This document shows positions 1-8,642 of a DNA stretch of 64,000 nucleotides, piece after piece; position 1 is the stretch's first letter; every line of letters begins with the position of its first letter. The notes below the pieces were generated by a model. That model did not search any database. It had not been told where the DNA came from and saw nothing but the letters and a program-made list of their open reading frames with translations. This DNA is from an uncultured Pelagibacteraceae bacterium (GTDB taxonomy: Bacteria > Pseudomonadota > Alphaproteobacteria > Pelagibacterales > Pelagibacteraceae). Both the position numbers and the translations under genes were made by a program. Location of the stretch: the NCBI GenBank assembly GCA_902554035.1, contig CACDMX010000003.1, positions 1-64,000 of the forward strand, read 5' to 3'.

Positions 1-210
1 TAATTCTTTCCAATTTGGCAATAACTCATCTAATGCTCTAGTTTCAAAAACATTACCTGACAAAATGTGTGCACCAATTTCAGATGCTTTTTCTAATAGA
101 CACACATTTATATCTGATTTTAATTGTTTCAGTTTTATAGCAGTCGATAATCCAGATGGTCCACCACCCACAATTACAACATCATATTCCATTACTTCCC
201 GATTGGACAT
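1..210 (-). CDS. Electron transfer flavoprotein-ubiquinone oxidoreductase (ETF-QO), N-terminal fragment
   Basis: This is the first 70 codons of a gene that runs off the left edge of the window. The start ATG is at 210 on the minus strand. The N-terminus reads as a dinucleotide-binding fold ([17 protein letters not shown]) followed by [15 protein letters not shown], which is the FAD-binding entry of ETF-ubiquinone oxidoreductases. Such proteins are membrane-associated FAD/4Fe-4S enzymes that pass electrons from reduced ETF to ubiquinone. The gene lies 24 bp downstream of etfA on the same strand, so the operon supplies the ETF acceptor as well. The identification rests on 70 residues plus context; the Fe-S domain is outside the window. 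Confidence 0.85.
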   Translation of the reverse strand, partial: MSNREVMEYDVVIVGGGPSGLSTAIKLKQLKSDINVCLLEKASEIGAHILSGNVFETRALDELLPNWKEL

Positions 211-234
211 AATGTTATTTTTTTACAGTATTTG

Positions 235-1188
235 TTATTTTTGTATAGTGTTTAATTTGTTCAACTCTTCAAGAAATTGTGGAAGAGCTTCAAAAAGATC
301 TGCTTCTAAACCATAATCTGCAACACTAAAAATTGGAGCTTCTCCGTCTTTATTGATTGCGACAATAACTTTGCTCTCTTTCATGCCTGCCAAGTGTTGA
401 ATCGCTCCAGATATGCCAACTGCAATATATAAATCCGGAACAACTACTTTTCCTGTTTGTCCAACCTGATGGTCATTGGTAATATATCCAGCATCAACTG
501 CTGCTCTAGAGGCTCCAATTGCTGCATTTAATTTATCTGCAATAGCAGTGATTAATTTAAAGTTATCACCACTTTGCATTCCTCTTCCACCAGAGATTAC
601 TACTCTTGCAGTACCTAGTTCTGGTCTATCAGATTTAACTTCTTCTCTCTTTAAAAATTTAGTAAGTGTTGTGGCTTCACTTGCTTCTGCTTTTACAATT
701 TCAGCTGACCCTCCAGAGGTAGCTGCTGGATCAAATGAAGTTGGTCTTATTGTAACACATTTTTTTTTATCTGTGCTTTTAACAGTTGCAAATGCATTAC
801 CAGCGTAAATTGGTCGTAAAAAAGTGTCTGGTGAAATTACTTTAATAATATCGCTTACTTGAGAAGTATCTAATAATGCTGCTACTCTTGGCATTAAGTT
901 TTTACCAAATGTATTAGCAGAACAAACAATATGAGAATAATTTTCAGCTTGTTTAATTATTACTGGTGAAAAATTTTCAGGTAAATAATTTTCATAAATT
1001 TCATGATCTATTTGTATAACTTTTTTAACATTGGGTACCTGTGCGATTGATTTAGAAACTTCATCTGCTTTATTTCCTATAACTAAAACGTGCAAATCTT
1101 GATCAATCTGAGATCCTGCTGTGATTGCATTTAAAGTAAAAGGTTTAACTTCCTTATTGTTATGTTCTGCTATTAATAATACTGACAT
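235..1188 (-). CDS. etfA: Electron transfer flavoprotein alpha subunit
   Basis: The 317-residue protein has the usual FixB/EtfA length. The N-terminal half is the Rossmann-like ETF domain. The C-terminal half carries the FAD-binding signature, visible as SGGRGM around residue 200 and then VGQTGKVVVPDLYIAVGISGAIQHLAGM cut across residues 240-270. EtfA holds the FAD that takes electrons from flavin dehydrogenases. Its start codon overlaps the etfB stop by one base (TAATG), which implies translational coupling in the dehydrogenase-etfB-etfA-ETF-QO operon. The likely donors are the two dimethylglycine/sarcosine-dehydrogenase-like proteins in this window (inference). Confidence 0.96.
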   Translation of the reverse strand: MSVLLIAEHNNKEVKPFTLNAITAGSQIDQDLHVLVIGNKADEVSKSIAQVPNVKKVIQIDHEIYENYLPENFSPVIIKQAENYSHIVCSANTFGKNLMPRVAALLDTSQVSDIIKVISPDTFLRPIYAGNAFATVKSTDKKKCVTIRPTSFDPAATSGGSAEIVKAEASEATTLTKFLKREEVKSDRPELGTARVVISGGRGMQSGDNFKLITAIADKLNAAIGASRAAVDAGYITNDHQVGQTGKVVVPDLYIAVGISGAIQHLAGMKESKVIVAINKDGEAPIFSVADYGLEADLFEALPQFLEELNKLNTIQK

Positions 1189-1937
1189 TATATTACTTTA
1201 GCCTCATTTTTTAATTTTTGAACTAATTCTTCTACATTAGCAACTTTTATTCCAGCTTTTCTTTTTGGAGGCTCCTCAACTTTAATCTGTTCAATTCTTT
1301 GTTTAGTATCAACACCTAGGTCAGATGCATTAATTTGTTCGATAGGTTTTTTTTTTGCTTTCATTATATTAGGAAGCGAAGCATATCTAGGCTCATTTAA
1401 TCTTAAATCACAAGTTACTATTGCTGGGATATTTACTTCAATAGTTTCCAATCCTTCATCCACCTCTCTAGTAACTTCTAAACTTTTATCTTTCACTTCA
1501 ATTTTTGATGCAAAAGTTGCTTGAGGCCAGTTTAGTAATGCTGCTAGCATTTGTCCTGTTTGATTGCAATCATCATCAATAGCTTGTTTACCCATAAATA
1601 CTAAATCTGGTTTTTCTTTATCAACAATTTTTTGCAAAACTTTTGAGACTGCTAATGGTTCAATTATTCCCTCAACTTTTACATGAATACCTCTGTCAGC
1701 TCCGACAGCTAATGCTTTTCTTACTGTTTCTTGAGCTTTATCTTCGCCTACTGTAACTGCAACAATCTCTTTTGCTTTGCCTGCCTCTTTAATTTTTACA
1801 GCTTCTTCAACTGCATTATCATCTGGAGGATTTGTAGACATCTTAACATTGTCAGTAACTACGCCTGTACCGTCCTCTTTAACTCTTATCTGAACGTTGT
1901 AATCGATAACTCTTTTAACTGCGACCAATATTTTCAT
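1188..1937 (-). CDS. etfB: Electron transfer flavoprotein beta subunit
   Basis: The 249-residue protein begins [20 protein letters not shown], typical of EtfB/FixA, and has the [18 protein letters not shown] segment near residues 36-53. The [19 protein letters not shown] region near residue 160 is the recognition-loop area that contacts partner dehydrogenases. EtfB binds AMP and forms a heterodimer with EtfA. The gene overlaps the upstream dehydrogenase by one base and etfA by one base, so the three are almost certainly co-translated. There is nothing unusual in length or composition. Confidence 0.96.
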   Translation of the reverse strand: MKILVAVKRVIDYNVQIRVKEDGTGVVTDNVKMSTNPPDDNAVEEAVKIKEAGKAKEIVAVTVGEDKAQETVRKALAVGADRGIHVKVEGIIEPLAVSKVLQKIVDKEKPDLVFMGKQAIDDDCNQTGQMLAALLNWPQATFASKIEVKDKSLEVTREVDEGLETIEVNIPAIVTCDLRLNEPRYASLPNIMKAKKKPIEQINASDLGVDTKQRIEQIKVEEPPKRKAGIKVANVEELVQKLKNEAKVI

Positions 1938-4369
1938 TATGCTCTTAACAATTTGTTTTCTGAATCGTAAGGACTTTCATCCAAAATTGTAGCGTCGTGC
2001 ATTTTACCTAAAATATCAATTTTTAATTTCTGACCAGTTGTCGCAATCTCAGGCTTAACCATTCCAAGTGCAATAGATTTATTTAATCTAAAACCGAAAT
2101 CTCCTCCTGTTGCTCTTCCAACAACTTTTCCATTTTCATAAATAGGATTATTTCCTAAGACATCAGCATCAGTTACATTGTGTACCTCCATTGTAACCAA
2201 CTTATTTTTAAAGCCCTTTTCCCTCCACTTATTTAGTGCCTCTAAACCTATGAAATTTCCTTTATTAGGGTGTATAAATCTATCTAGTCCAGACTCGTAA
2301 GGTGAATATTCAATAGACAATTCTGTGCCTACAAGTTTGTAAGATTTTTCAACTCTTAAACTGTTCATCGCCCTAATGCCAAATGGTTTTAAGCCAAGCT
2401 CTTTTCCGTGTTCCATTAACTTATCAAATATATGATTTTGATACTCGAGAGGATGATGGAGTTCCCATCCAAGTTCTCCAACAAAGTTAACTCTAATAGC
2501 GGTACATGGTGCATAGCCAATATCAACTTTTTTAGAACTTAACCATTTAAAATTGTCATTAGAAAAATCATCTTTAGAAACTTTTTGCATTAATTCTCTA
2601 GCTTTTGGGCCAGCCACAACCAATACGCCAACTGAATTTGTTATATTTTCAAATTGTACCGAACCATCTTTTGGCATCCATTTTTTTATCCAATCATGAT
2701 CTAATCTTTGAAAAGCTCCAGCAGATACTAAATAAAAACTATCTTCTGCTTCCTTCATAATAGTAAATTCGGAGTGGACACCTCCTTTTGTATTAAGCGC
2801 ATGACACAAATTAACTCTACCAATTTTTTTTGGAAGTTTGTTCGCAACTAGATAGTCTAAAAATTCTTCAGCTTTTGGTCCTTTGATTCTACATTTTGCA
2901 AATGCAGTCATGTCTAAAACACCAACGTTATCTTTAACATTTTTACATTCTTTTTTCACAGCTTCAAACCATTTAGATCTTCTAAAAGACCAATCATCTT
3001 TTTGCTCCATGCCATCTATCGCAAAAAAATTAGCTCTTTCCCAGCCAAACTTTTGTCCAAATACAGCTCCTAGTTTTTTGAGTCTATCATAACAAGGAGC
3101 CTGTCTTAATGGTCTGGCAGCCTCTCTTTCCTCATCAGGATAATGAATAATAAAAACATTTCTGTAAGCCTCTTCATTTTTTTCTTTTAAATACGATTTA
3201 GAACAATAGTCTCCATATCTTCTTGGTTCAACACCAAGCATGTCTACCGTTGGTTCTCCATCTATAATCCATTCTGCTAACTGCCATCCAGCTCCCCCGG
3301 CAGCAGTAATTCCAAAGCTATGACCTTCGTTTATCCAAAAGTTTTTTAAACCCCATGCAGGTCCAACAATAGGATTTCCATCTGGAGTATAACAAATAGC
3401 TCCATTATAAACTTTTTTTACTCCAACTTCTCCAAATGCTGGCACCCGGTGTATTGCTCCCTCTATATGAGGTGCAAGTCTCTCTAGATCTTCTTGAAAC
3501 AATTCGTACTCTGAATCTTTTGAAGGTCCATCTACATAACAACATGGTGCTCCATCTTCGTATGGTCCTAATATTAATCCTCCAGCTTCTTCTCTCATAT
3601 ACCAACGACTATCACTATCTCTAAGAACCCCCATTTCTGGCAGACCTTCTTTTTTTCTTTTTTGAATTTCAGGATGAGGTTCAGTTACAATATATTGGTG
3701 CTCAACTGGTATAACTGGAATCTCAAGACCAACCATTTTTCCTGTTTGTCTCGCAAAGTTACCTGAACAAGAAACAACATGTTCGCACTCTATTGTTCCT
3801 TTATCAGTTTCAACAACCCAGCCATTTTTTGTCTGTTTAATTCCAACTACTGTTGTATTTCTATAAATTTCCGCTCCTCTATTTCTTGCGCCTGTTGCAA
3901 GTGCTTGAGTTAAATCAGCTGGTTGAATATATCCATCTTCTGGATGTTGAATAGCTCCAATTAAATCGGAAGTATTACATAAAGGCCAGATTTCTTTTAC
4001 TTGATCTGGAGTCAAAAATTTATATTTCACACCAATAGTCTGAGCAACACCTGCATACTGATGGTACTCGTCCATTCTATCTTTTGTGCTTGCTAATCTA
4101 ATGTTAGATACAACACTAAAGCCAACATTTTTGCCAGTTTCTTCTTCTAAAGTTTTATAAAAATTTACTGCATATTGATGAAGTTGACCAACTGAATAAC
4201 TCATATTGAATAAAGGCAGTAATCCAGCTGCATGCCAAGTTGAACCTGAGGTTAATTCTTTTCTTTCAACTAGTACTACATCTGACCAACCTTTTTTAGC
4301 CAAGTGGTAAAGCATACTTACCCCAACTACACCGCCGCCGACAACAACTACTTTTGTTTTAGATTTCAT
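1937..4369 (-). CDS. FAD-dependent dimethylglycine/sarcosine dehydrogenase-like protein (DAO-GcvT fusion)
   Basis: The 810 residues contain, in order, an N-terminal DAO-type FAD domain ([17 protein letters not shown] at residues 7-23), the STWHAAGL motif near residue 45 whose His carries covalent FAD in this family, a central FAO_M region (about 370-430), a GcvT-like folate domain (about 450-700) and a C-terminal GcvT barrel. This is the layout of dimethylglycine and sarcosine dehydrogenases, which oxidise an N-methyl group and pass the one-carbon unit to tetrahydrofolate. The stop overlaps the etfB start, so its electron acceptor is encoded directly downstream. The substrate cannot be read from sequence. 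A paralogue lies at 15796-18201. Confidence 0.88.
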   Translation of the reverse strand: MKSKTKVVVVGGGVVGVSMLYHLAKKGWSDVVLVERKELTSGSTWHAAGLLPLFNMSYSVGQLHQYAVNFYKTLEEETGKNVGFSVVSNIRLASTKDRMDEYHQYAGVAQTIGVKYKFLTPDQVKEIWPLCNTSDLIGAIQHPEDGYIQPADLTQALATGARNRGAEIYRNTTVVGIKQTKNGWVVETDKGTIECEHVVSCSGNFARQTGKMVGLEIPVIPVEHQYIVTEPHPEIQKRKKEGLPEMGVLRDSDSRWYMREEAGGLILGPYEDGAPCCYVDGPSKDSEYELFQEDLERLAPHIEGAIHRVPAFGEVGVKKVYNGAICYTPDGNPIVGPAWGLKNFWINEGHSFGITAAGGAGWQLAEWIIDGEPTVDMLGVEPRRYGDYCSKSYLKEKNEEAYRNVFIIHYPDEEREAARPLRQAPCYDRLKKLGAVFGQKFGWERANFFAIDGMEQKDDWSFRRSKWFEAVKKECKNVKDNVGVLDMTAFAKCRIKGPKAEEFLDYLVANKLPKKIGRVNLCHALNTKGGVHSEFTIMKEAEDSFYLVSAGAFQRLDHDWIKKWMPKDGSVQFENITNSVGVLVVAGPKARELMQKVSKDDFSNDNFKWLSSKKVDIGYAPCTAIRVNFVGELGWELHHPLEYQNHIFDKLMEHGKELGLKPFGIRAMNSLRVEKSYKLVGTELSIEYSPYESGLDRFIHPNKGNFIGLEALNKWREKGFKNKLVTMEVHNVTDADVLGNNPIYENGKVVGRATGGDFGFRLNKSIALGMVKPEIATTGQKLKIDILGKMHDATILDESPYDSENKLLRA

Positions 4370-4422
4370 GAAGAAGATTCCTACTAGATTTTATAAATAA
4401 TTAAACATTAATTTTGTCTTTA

Positions 4423-4890
4423 TTAAATAGAAGAGCCTAAAGGTATTGGCTGGGAAACCATTGTTGTTAGCCAACAATCTTTAAGGTCACCATCCAATAC
4501 ATATTTCTCCACTCTCCAATTAAATTTATAGTACTTTTTTTCAACATCTAACACCGTAACTTCATAATCTACTATTGCGTTGCTCTCTTTAATAGTAATT
4601 ATCTTATGATCCAAATGATTTAAGAGCATCTTGTAGGATTCTCCCTTTAGCATAATTTTAAACTTTTCTAATGGCCCTGTATATTTTTGATTATTAGGAT
4701 GAGCGAATTCCCACGTTTGCTTAATGCCACTATCCTTAATAGGAAAATTATTTTTCATCAAGCTGGATAACTGGATTTTGACCACATTATAGGGCTCGAT
4801 CTTGCTATTTGGTTTAATTAGTTCGGCCTTTAAATTAGTAAAAATAAAAACCGTTAAAAATAAAGTAAGCAAAAATAAGTATTTTTTCAT
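4423..4890 (-). CDS. Exported DUF4864-like protein
   Basis: This is a 155-residue protein with an N-terminal hydrophobic signal segment (residues 4-22, ending near LKA), so it is probably exported to the periplasm. The rest resembles the DUF4864 family: a small domain with the motif TWEFAHPNNQKYTGPLEKF near residues 64-82, in which a substrate-pocket-like fold is expected. No catalytic residues can be assigned. The start codon overlaps the preceding yqgE-like gene by four bases (ATGA), so the two are co-translated. It is the last gene of a nine-gene minus-strand run; 53 bp separate it from the dehydrogenase operon. Confidence 0.7.
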   Translation of the reverse strand: MKKYLFLLTLFLTVFIFTNLKAELIKPNSKIEPYNVVKIQLSSLMKNNFPIKDSGIKQTWEFAHPNNQKYTGPLEKFKIMLKGESYKMLLNHLDHKIITIKESNAIVDYEVTVLDVEKKYYKFNWRVEKYVLDGDLKDCWLTTMVSQPIPLGSSI

Positions 4891-5531
4891 AAGCGTACAA
4901 AACTATTTTTTGTAGCCATTATATGTTTTTTTTTGTTTTTTTCATGAAACAAAGTGTCCTGTGTTATTTCAGATAAATTCCAATGACCCTTGTCAATCTC
5001 ACCCTCAAGCTGACCAACAGTCCAAGCAGAAACACCTATAATAACCAAACTTTTGGTAGGTCCCTTTTTTTTTACAATATCTAACAACGCTTTATAATCA
5101 TTTGAAATAGAGAACTTGCCATAATTTTTAGTATTTTTATTTTCATAATCTTTTGTATGGATTATTAAAATTTTATTATTATCTAAAGGACCTCCCCAAT
5201 AAATTGGAACTTTATAATTCAATAAATCTTCTTTTATATTTTTATCCTCAAGTCTTTTTATAAGTGATCCTAACTTAACAGTTGCCAATGGTTTATTTAT
5301 AACTATACCTAGGGCTCCCTTATTGTCATGATCTAGCATTACTACTACTGTTTTTTTAAATCTGGTATCTTTGATTTTCTCTGTAGCTACAATAAAAAAA
5401 TTTTTTGTTGACTCGTAATGTTTGCCTTTTAAATAGTTTTCTGGAAATTTATAATATTTTGGTAAATCTATTGAATGAGCAATGTTATTAAAACTAATAA
5501 AAAAAGTTAAAATTAATAAAATTTTTATCAT
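4887..5531 (-). CDS. YqgE/AlgH (UPF0301) family protein with an N-terminal signal peptide
   Basis: The UPF0301 core is clear from about residue 44 onward: FFIVATEKIKDTRFKKTVV, LDHDNKGALGIVINKPL and YWGGPLDN are the family's conserved blocks. The family's function is unclear; AlgH was named from alginate regulation. The 214-residue protein is longer than the usual 180-190 because of a hydrophobic leader at residues 1-20 (IKILLILTFFISFNNIAHS), which looks like a cleavable signal peptide. Most members are cytoplasmic, so export would be unusual. The gene overlaps both neighbours by four bases. Confidence 0.85.
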   Translation of the reverse strand: MIKILLILTFFISFNNIAHSIDLPKYYKFPENYLKGKHYESTKNFFIVATEKIKDTRFKKTVVVMLDHDNKGALGIVINKPLATVKLGSLIKRLEDKNIKEDLLNYKVPIYWGGPLDNNKILIIHTKDYENKNTKNYGKFSISNDYKALLDIVKKKGPTKSLVIIGVSAWTVGQLEGEIDKGHWNLSEITQDTLFHEKNKKKHIMATKNSFVRL

Positions 5532-6097
5532 ATATTTTTGGCTGTTTTTTTTACAACCTCTAAAAATTTTTTCCTTTTTTCTTGGCTTACAAAAGGAACT
5601 GCAAAAAATCTTCTATAAACTACATCTGTAATTCCACAAATATTAAAAACGCCCCTTCTTAATCTTTTTGTAGGCATGTTTAAAAAGAATGTTCTAATTG
5701 CAAATTGAGGAGATCCGTAAGTACAAAAAACTATTGCTTTTTTTCCAGTTAAATTACCAATTGGATATCCATAATTTCCAAATATTTTTTTAAACCTAAA
5801 CGCCCAAGGTGGAGCAAGAACTTTATCAATCCATCCTTCTACAATTGCTGGCATTCTAAAATTCCAGATTGGAGCAATTAAAACAATTACATTGGACTCT
5901 TCTATTCTTTTTCTGTGATTTAAAACTTCTTTATCGGGTTTTTCTCCAGAAAATACAGGATTAAAGTTTTCTTTATATAAATCCAAAAAATCAATCTTAT
6001 GTCCTTTTTCTTCAGCTGTTTTGATAAAGGTATCTTTAATAGCAGCATTAAAAGATTGGTCATTATAGTGACCATAAACAATAAAAATTTTTTTCAT
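5528..6097 (-). CDS. Flavodoxin-fold NAD(P)H:quinone oxidoreductase (NQO/YwrO-like)
   Basis: The 189 residues show a flavodoxin-like fold of the Flavodoxin_2 family: IFIVYGHYNDQSFNAAI at the N-terminus binds FMN or FAD phosphate, and APIWNFRMPAIVEGWIDKVL around residues 76-95 is the conserved flavin-contacting loop. Family members reduce quinones or other electrophiles by two-electron transfer from NAD(P)H in the cytoplasm. The stop overlaps the yqgE-like start and the start overlaps the CoA-binding gene, so it belongs to the same operon. The physiological substrate is unknown. Confidence 0.82.
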   Translation of the reverse strand: MKKIFIVYGHYNDQSFNAAIKDTFIKTAEEKGHKIDFLDLYKENFNPVFSGEKPDKEVLNHRKRIEESNVIVLIAPIWNFRMPAIVEGWIDKVLAPPWAFRFKKIFGNYGYPIGNLTGKKAIVFCTYGSPQFAIRTFFLNMPTKRLRRGVFNICGITDVVYRRFFAVPFVSQEKRKKFLEVVKKTAKNI

Positions 6098-6564
6098 TAA
6101 TTTCTCAAAACAGGAAAAACTGGATTAGATTTTTCAAAAATTTTTTGGTATTCCTGTTTTATACATTTATCTGATATATATTGCATTTTGGAATTTTTAG
6201 ATATTTTTTCAGCTTCATCACTGTGAAGACCATATTGTAACCATAAAACCTTAGAACCAATCTTTGCAGCTTTTATTGCAATACCAGGTGCTTCTTTTGA
6301 TGGACGGAATACGTCTACGATATCGATTGGAACTTTAATTTCCTCTAAATCCTTTATTACAACTTCTCCATTTATGATCTCTCCTGCTGCAAATGGATTG
6401 ACTGGTATTACTTTGTAACCAAAATCTTGCATATATTTCATAACAACATTTGCAGGTTTTCTTTTTAAATTTTTTGGATCCTCTCCTTTTTTTTCAGAAC
6501 TAACTCCAACCATAGCTATAGTTTTTGAATTTTCTAAAATTTTTTTTATTTCATTATTACTCAT
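6097..6564 (-). CDS. CoA-binding domain protein (YccU-like)
   Basis: This 155-residue single-domain protein has a Rossmann-type CoA-binding fold. The visible blocks are TIAMVGVSSEKKGEDP at residues 14-29, the DFGYKVIPVNPFAAGEIINGE segment split around residue 50, and VDIVDVFRPSKEAPGIA (allowing for one substitution) near 80-97. Length and pattern fit the YccU/CoA_binding_2 family, related to the CoA-binding domain of succinyl-CoA synthetase. No enzymatic activity is established for the family. It lies between an enoyl-CoA hydratase and a flavodoxin-fold reductase, so a link to acyl-CoA metabolism is plausible but inferred. Confidence 0.8.
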   Translation of the reverse strand: MSNNEIKKILENSKTIAMVGVSSEKKGEDPKNLKRKPANVVMKYMQDFGYKVIPVNPFAAGEIINGEVVIKDLEEIKVPIDIVDVFRPSKEAPGIAIKAAKIGSKVLWLQYGLHSDEAEKISKNSKMQYISDKCIKQEYQKIFEKSNPVFPVLRN

Positions 6565-7334
6565 TTATTTTTCCATTTCGGTTTTCTTTTTTCTAAAAAG
6601 GCTGATATGCCTTCATGAGCATCTCTTGCCATCATATTTAAAGTCATCATCTTACTTGTATATAAATAAGCTTTTCTTAATGGCATTTCTAATTGTTTGT
6701 AAAATGCTTGCTTTCCAATTTTAATGGTTAGATTTGACTTTGAGGCAATTGTTTTTGCAACTTTAAAAACTTCCTTATCTATTTTTGATTTTGAATAGCA
6801 ATCATTAATTAAACCTATTTCTTTAGCAAAATTTGCCTTGATTGGTTCTCCGGTTAAAAGCATTTTCATCATTCTTTTTCTATGAATTTTTCTACTAACG
6901 GCAACCATTGGTGTACTGCAGAATAAACCTATGTTTACCCCTGGCGTTGCAAACATGGTATCTTTTGTGCTGTATGCCAAATCACAACTAGCTACCAATT
7001 GACATCCAGCGGCATAAGCAGCACCATGCACTTTAGCTATAACTGGTTTTCTTCCTTCAACAATTTGGATCATAACCTTAGAACAAAGATTGAATAATTT
7101 TAAATATTTAGATCTTTTTTTTAAACTCTTTACTTCTTTCAAATTGTGACCAGCGCTAAAACCTTTGCCTGCACCCTCTAAAATTATTACTTTTGTAGAA
7201 TTATCTTTATCGAGTTTTTTAAAAGTGCTTAAAATTCCTGATAACATTTTAAATGACAATGAATTATAAGTCTTTGGATCATTTATAACTATTTTTTTAA
7301 CACCTAAACCTAAATTTTTTACTAACACGCTCAT
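6561..7334 (-). CDS. Enoyl-CoA hydratase/isomerase family protein
   Basis: The 257-residue crotonase-fold protein has the oxyanion-hole segments GAGKGFSAGHNLKEV (near residues 54-68) and VHGAAYAAGCQLVASCDLA (near 101-119). The pattern is closest to ECHDC3-like members, and the two catalytic glutamates of classical enoyl-CoA hydratase are not evident in the expected GGC-containing helix. The reaction therefore cannot be fixed. Neighbours are a 3-hydroxyacyl-CoA/carnitine dehydrogenase-like gene and a CoA-binding protein. Together they suggest a short acyl-CoA degradation route for a methylated or branched substrate (inference). Confidence 0.85.
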   Translation of the reverse strand: MSVLVKNLGLGVKKIVINDPKTYNSLSFKMLSGILSTFKKLDKDNSTKVIILEGAGKGFSAGHNLKEVKSLKKRSKYLKLFNLCSKVMIQIVEGRKPVIAKVHGAAYAAGCQLVASCDLAYSTKDTMFATPGVNIGLFCSTPMVAVSRKIHRKRMMKMLLTGEPIKANFAKEIGLINDCYSKSKIDKEVFKVAKTIASKSNLTIKIGKQAFYKQLEMPLRKAYLYTSKMMTLNMMARDAHEGISAFLEKRKPKWKNK

Positions 7335-7339
7335 AAATT

Positions 7340-7699
7340 TTATAATTTTTCTCCATCAAAGACAGGAATATTCTTATATTCAAAAGTATCAATGTTGTCG
7401 AGGCAGGCAACATTATACTCATAGTTTTTTGGATTAGTATATGATCTATGATGAGTATAAATGCCACAATTTTTGCAAAAAAAGTGCTCTGCAAGATATT
7501 TTTTGCCAAATTTATAAACTGTTAATTGATCTTTGCCTTTAATAATTTTTAAATTTTCCAATTTAATTTTAGCCATTATATATCCACGTCTTTTACATAA
7601 TGAACAATTACATCTAACTAATTCCTCAATGCCGTTTTCAAGCTTAAGCTGAATTTGAACCTTATTACAATGACAAGTTAATATTTCAATTTTATTCAT
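7340..7699 (-). CDS. GFA/CENP-V family zinc protein
   Basis: This 119-residue protein has the zinc-binding cysteine pattern of the GFA (glutathione-dependent formaldehyde-activating enzyme-like) family: TCHCNKVQ at about residues 8-15, VRCNCSLCKRRG at about 28-39, and FFCKNCGIYTHH near 74-85. Family members bind one or two Zn ions, and some react with S-hydroxymethylglutathione. The island contains several demethylating oxidases that can release formaldehyde, so a detoxification role would fit. That is inference from context, because many GFA-family proteins have no formaldehyde activity. It lies 5-6 bp from each neighbour. Confidence 0.82.
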   Translation of the reverse strand: MNKIEILTCHCNKVQIQLKLENGIEELVRCNCSLCKRRGYIMAKIKLENLKIIKGKDQLTVYKFGKKYLAEHFFCKNCGIYTHHRSYTNPKNYEYNVACLDNIDTFEYKNIPVFDGEKL

Positions 7700-7703
7700 T
7701 AAA

Positions 7704-8642
7704 TTATCTTCTTATTTTATTTTCATATTTTTTTCTCATCTTTTGTAAATAAAGCAGATATTCATCTCTTATTTTTGAAATTTCTGCTACTGATTTTCCC
7801 TTAGATTGTTTTTTGGTTCCTTCTATTACTCTTTTTGAAAGTTTTTTTGAAAGTTTTGGAGCTTTTAATTTGGTCCATGGTAGTTTTAGCGCTGGACCAA
7901 ACTGTTCTAACATGTGTTTCATGCCAGCGTTTCCGCCTGCTAAATGAAATGTTAAAAAAGTTCCCATAAGTGACCATCTCATACCAGGTCCATCTTCTAT
8001 TGCTCTATCTAAATCTTTTGTAGATGCATAACCCTCGTTTACAATGTGTAACGCTTCTCTCCATAATGCTTCTTGAAGTCTGTCAGATAGATAGCCTGGC
8101 AACTCTTTTTTAATCATTATTGGGTTCATTGAAACAGATTTATAAAATCTATTAGCTATATTTAAAAATTTTTTTTTCGTTTTTTTTCCCGGAACAATTT
8201 CAACACCAGGAAGCATATAAACAGGGTTAAATGGGTGAGCTATTATAGTGCGTGAAGGATTTTTACATTTTGAATAAACTCTGCTTGGCAACAAACCAGA
8301 GGAGCTTGAGGAAATTATTGTATTTTTTTTAGAGTATTTTCCTATCTCTTTCATTAAAGAAATCTTGAGTTTATAATTTTCTGGTGCACATTCCTGAATA
8401 AAATCAGCATCCTTAATTGCTTCTTTCAATGATGTTACGTATCTAAAATTTGCAAGGTTGAGTTTTTTTTTATTAAAAAGTTTTTTAACGTAAGGCCAAG
8501 TTCTTTTTATTTCTAAGATAATTTTTTTTTTTAGATTTTCATCTTTATCGTAAGCAATAACTTTTTTACTGTGAGCTAAAAATCTAATTATCCAGCCTGA
8601 CCCTATAACACCAGTTCCAATAACAGCTATTTTGTTTATCAT
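7704..8642 (-). CDS. 3-hydroxyacyl-CoA dehydrogenase family, L-carnitine dehydrogenase-like
   Basis: The 312-residue protein has an N-terminal NAD-binding Rossmann motif (IAVIGTGVIGSGWIIRFLAHS, residues 5-25, one residue variable). The SSSSGLLPS and AHPFNPVYMLPGVEIVPG segments near 110-155 include the conserved catalytic His. The C-terminal helical domain contains GPGMRWSLMGTF near residue 223. This short single-enzyme form matches L-carnitine dehydrogenase (carnitine to 3-dehydrocarnitine) better than fatty-acid 3-HADH, given the NPVYMLPGVEIVPG block. Carnitine use would fit the Rieske oxygenase and betaine genes in the same strand run. It abuts the 2OG oxygenase gene with no gap. Confidence 0.78.
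   Translation of the reverse strand: MINKIAVIGTGVIGSGWIIRFLAHSKKVIAYDKDENLKKKIILEIKRTWPYVKKLFNKKKLNLANFRYVTSLKEAIKDADFIQECAPENYKLKISLMKEIGKYSKKNTIISSSSSGLLPSRVYSKCKNPSRTIIAHPFNPVYMLPGVEIVPGKKTKKKFLNIANRFYKSVSMNPIMIKKELPGYLSDRLQEALWREALHIVNEGYASTKDLDRAIEDGPGMRWSLMGTFLTFHLAGGNAGMKHMLEQFGPALKLPWTKLKAPKLSKKLSKRVIEGTKKQSKGKSVAEISKIRDEYLLYLQKMRKKYENKIRR

Noticed and set aside
476-808. 110-aa plus-strand ORF over etfA
   Set aside because: Antisense shadow of a strongly supported gene with no recognisable domain.
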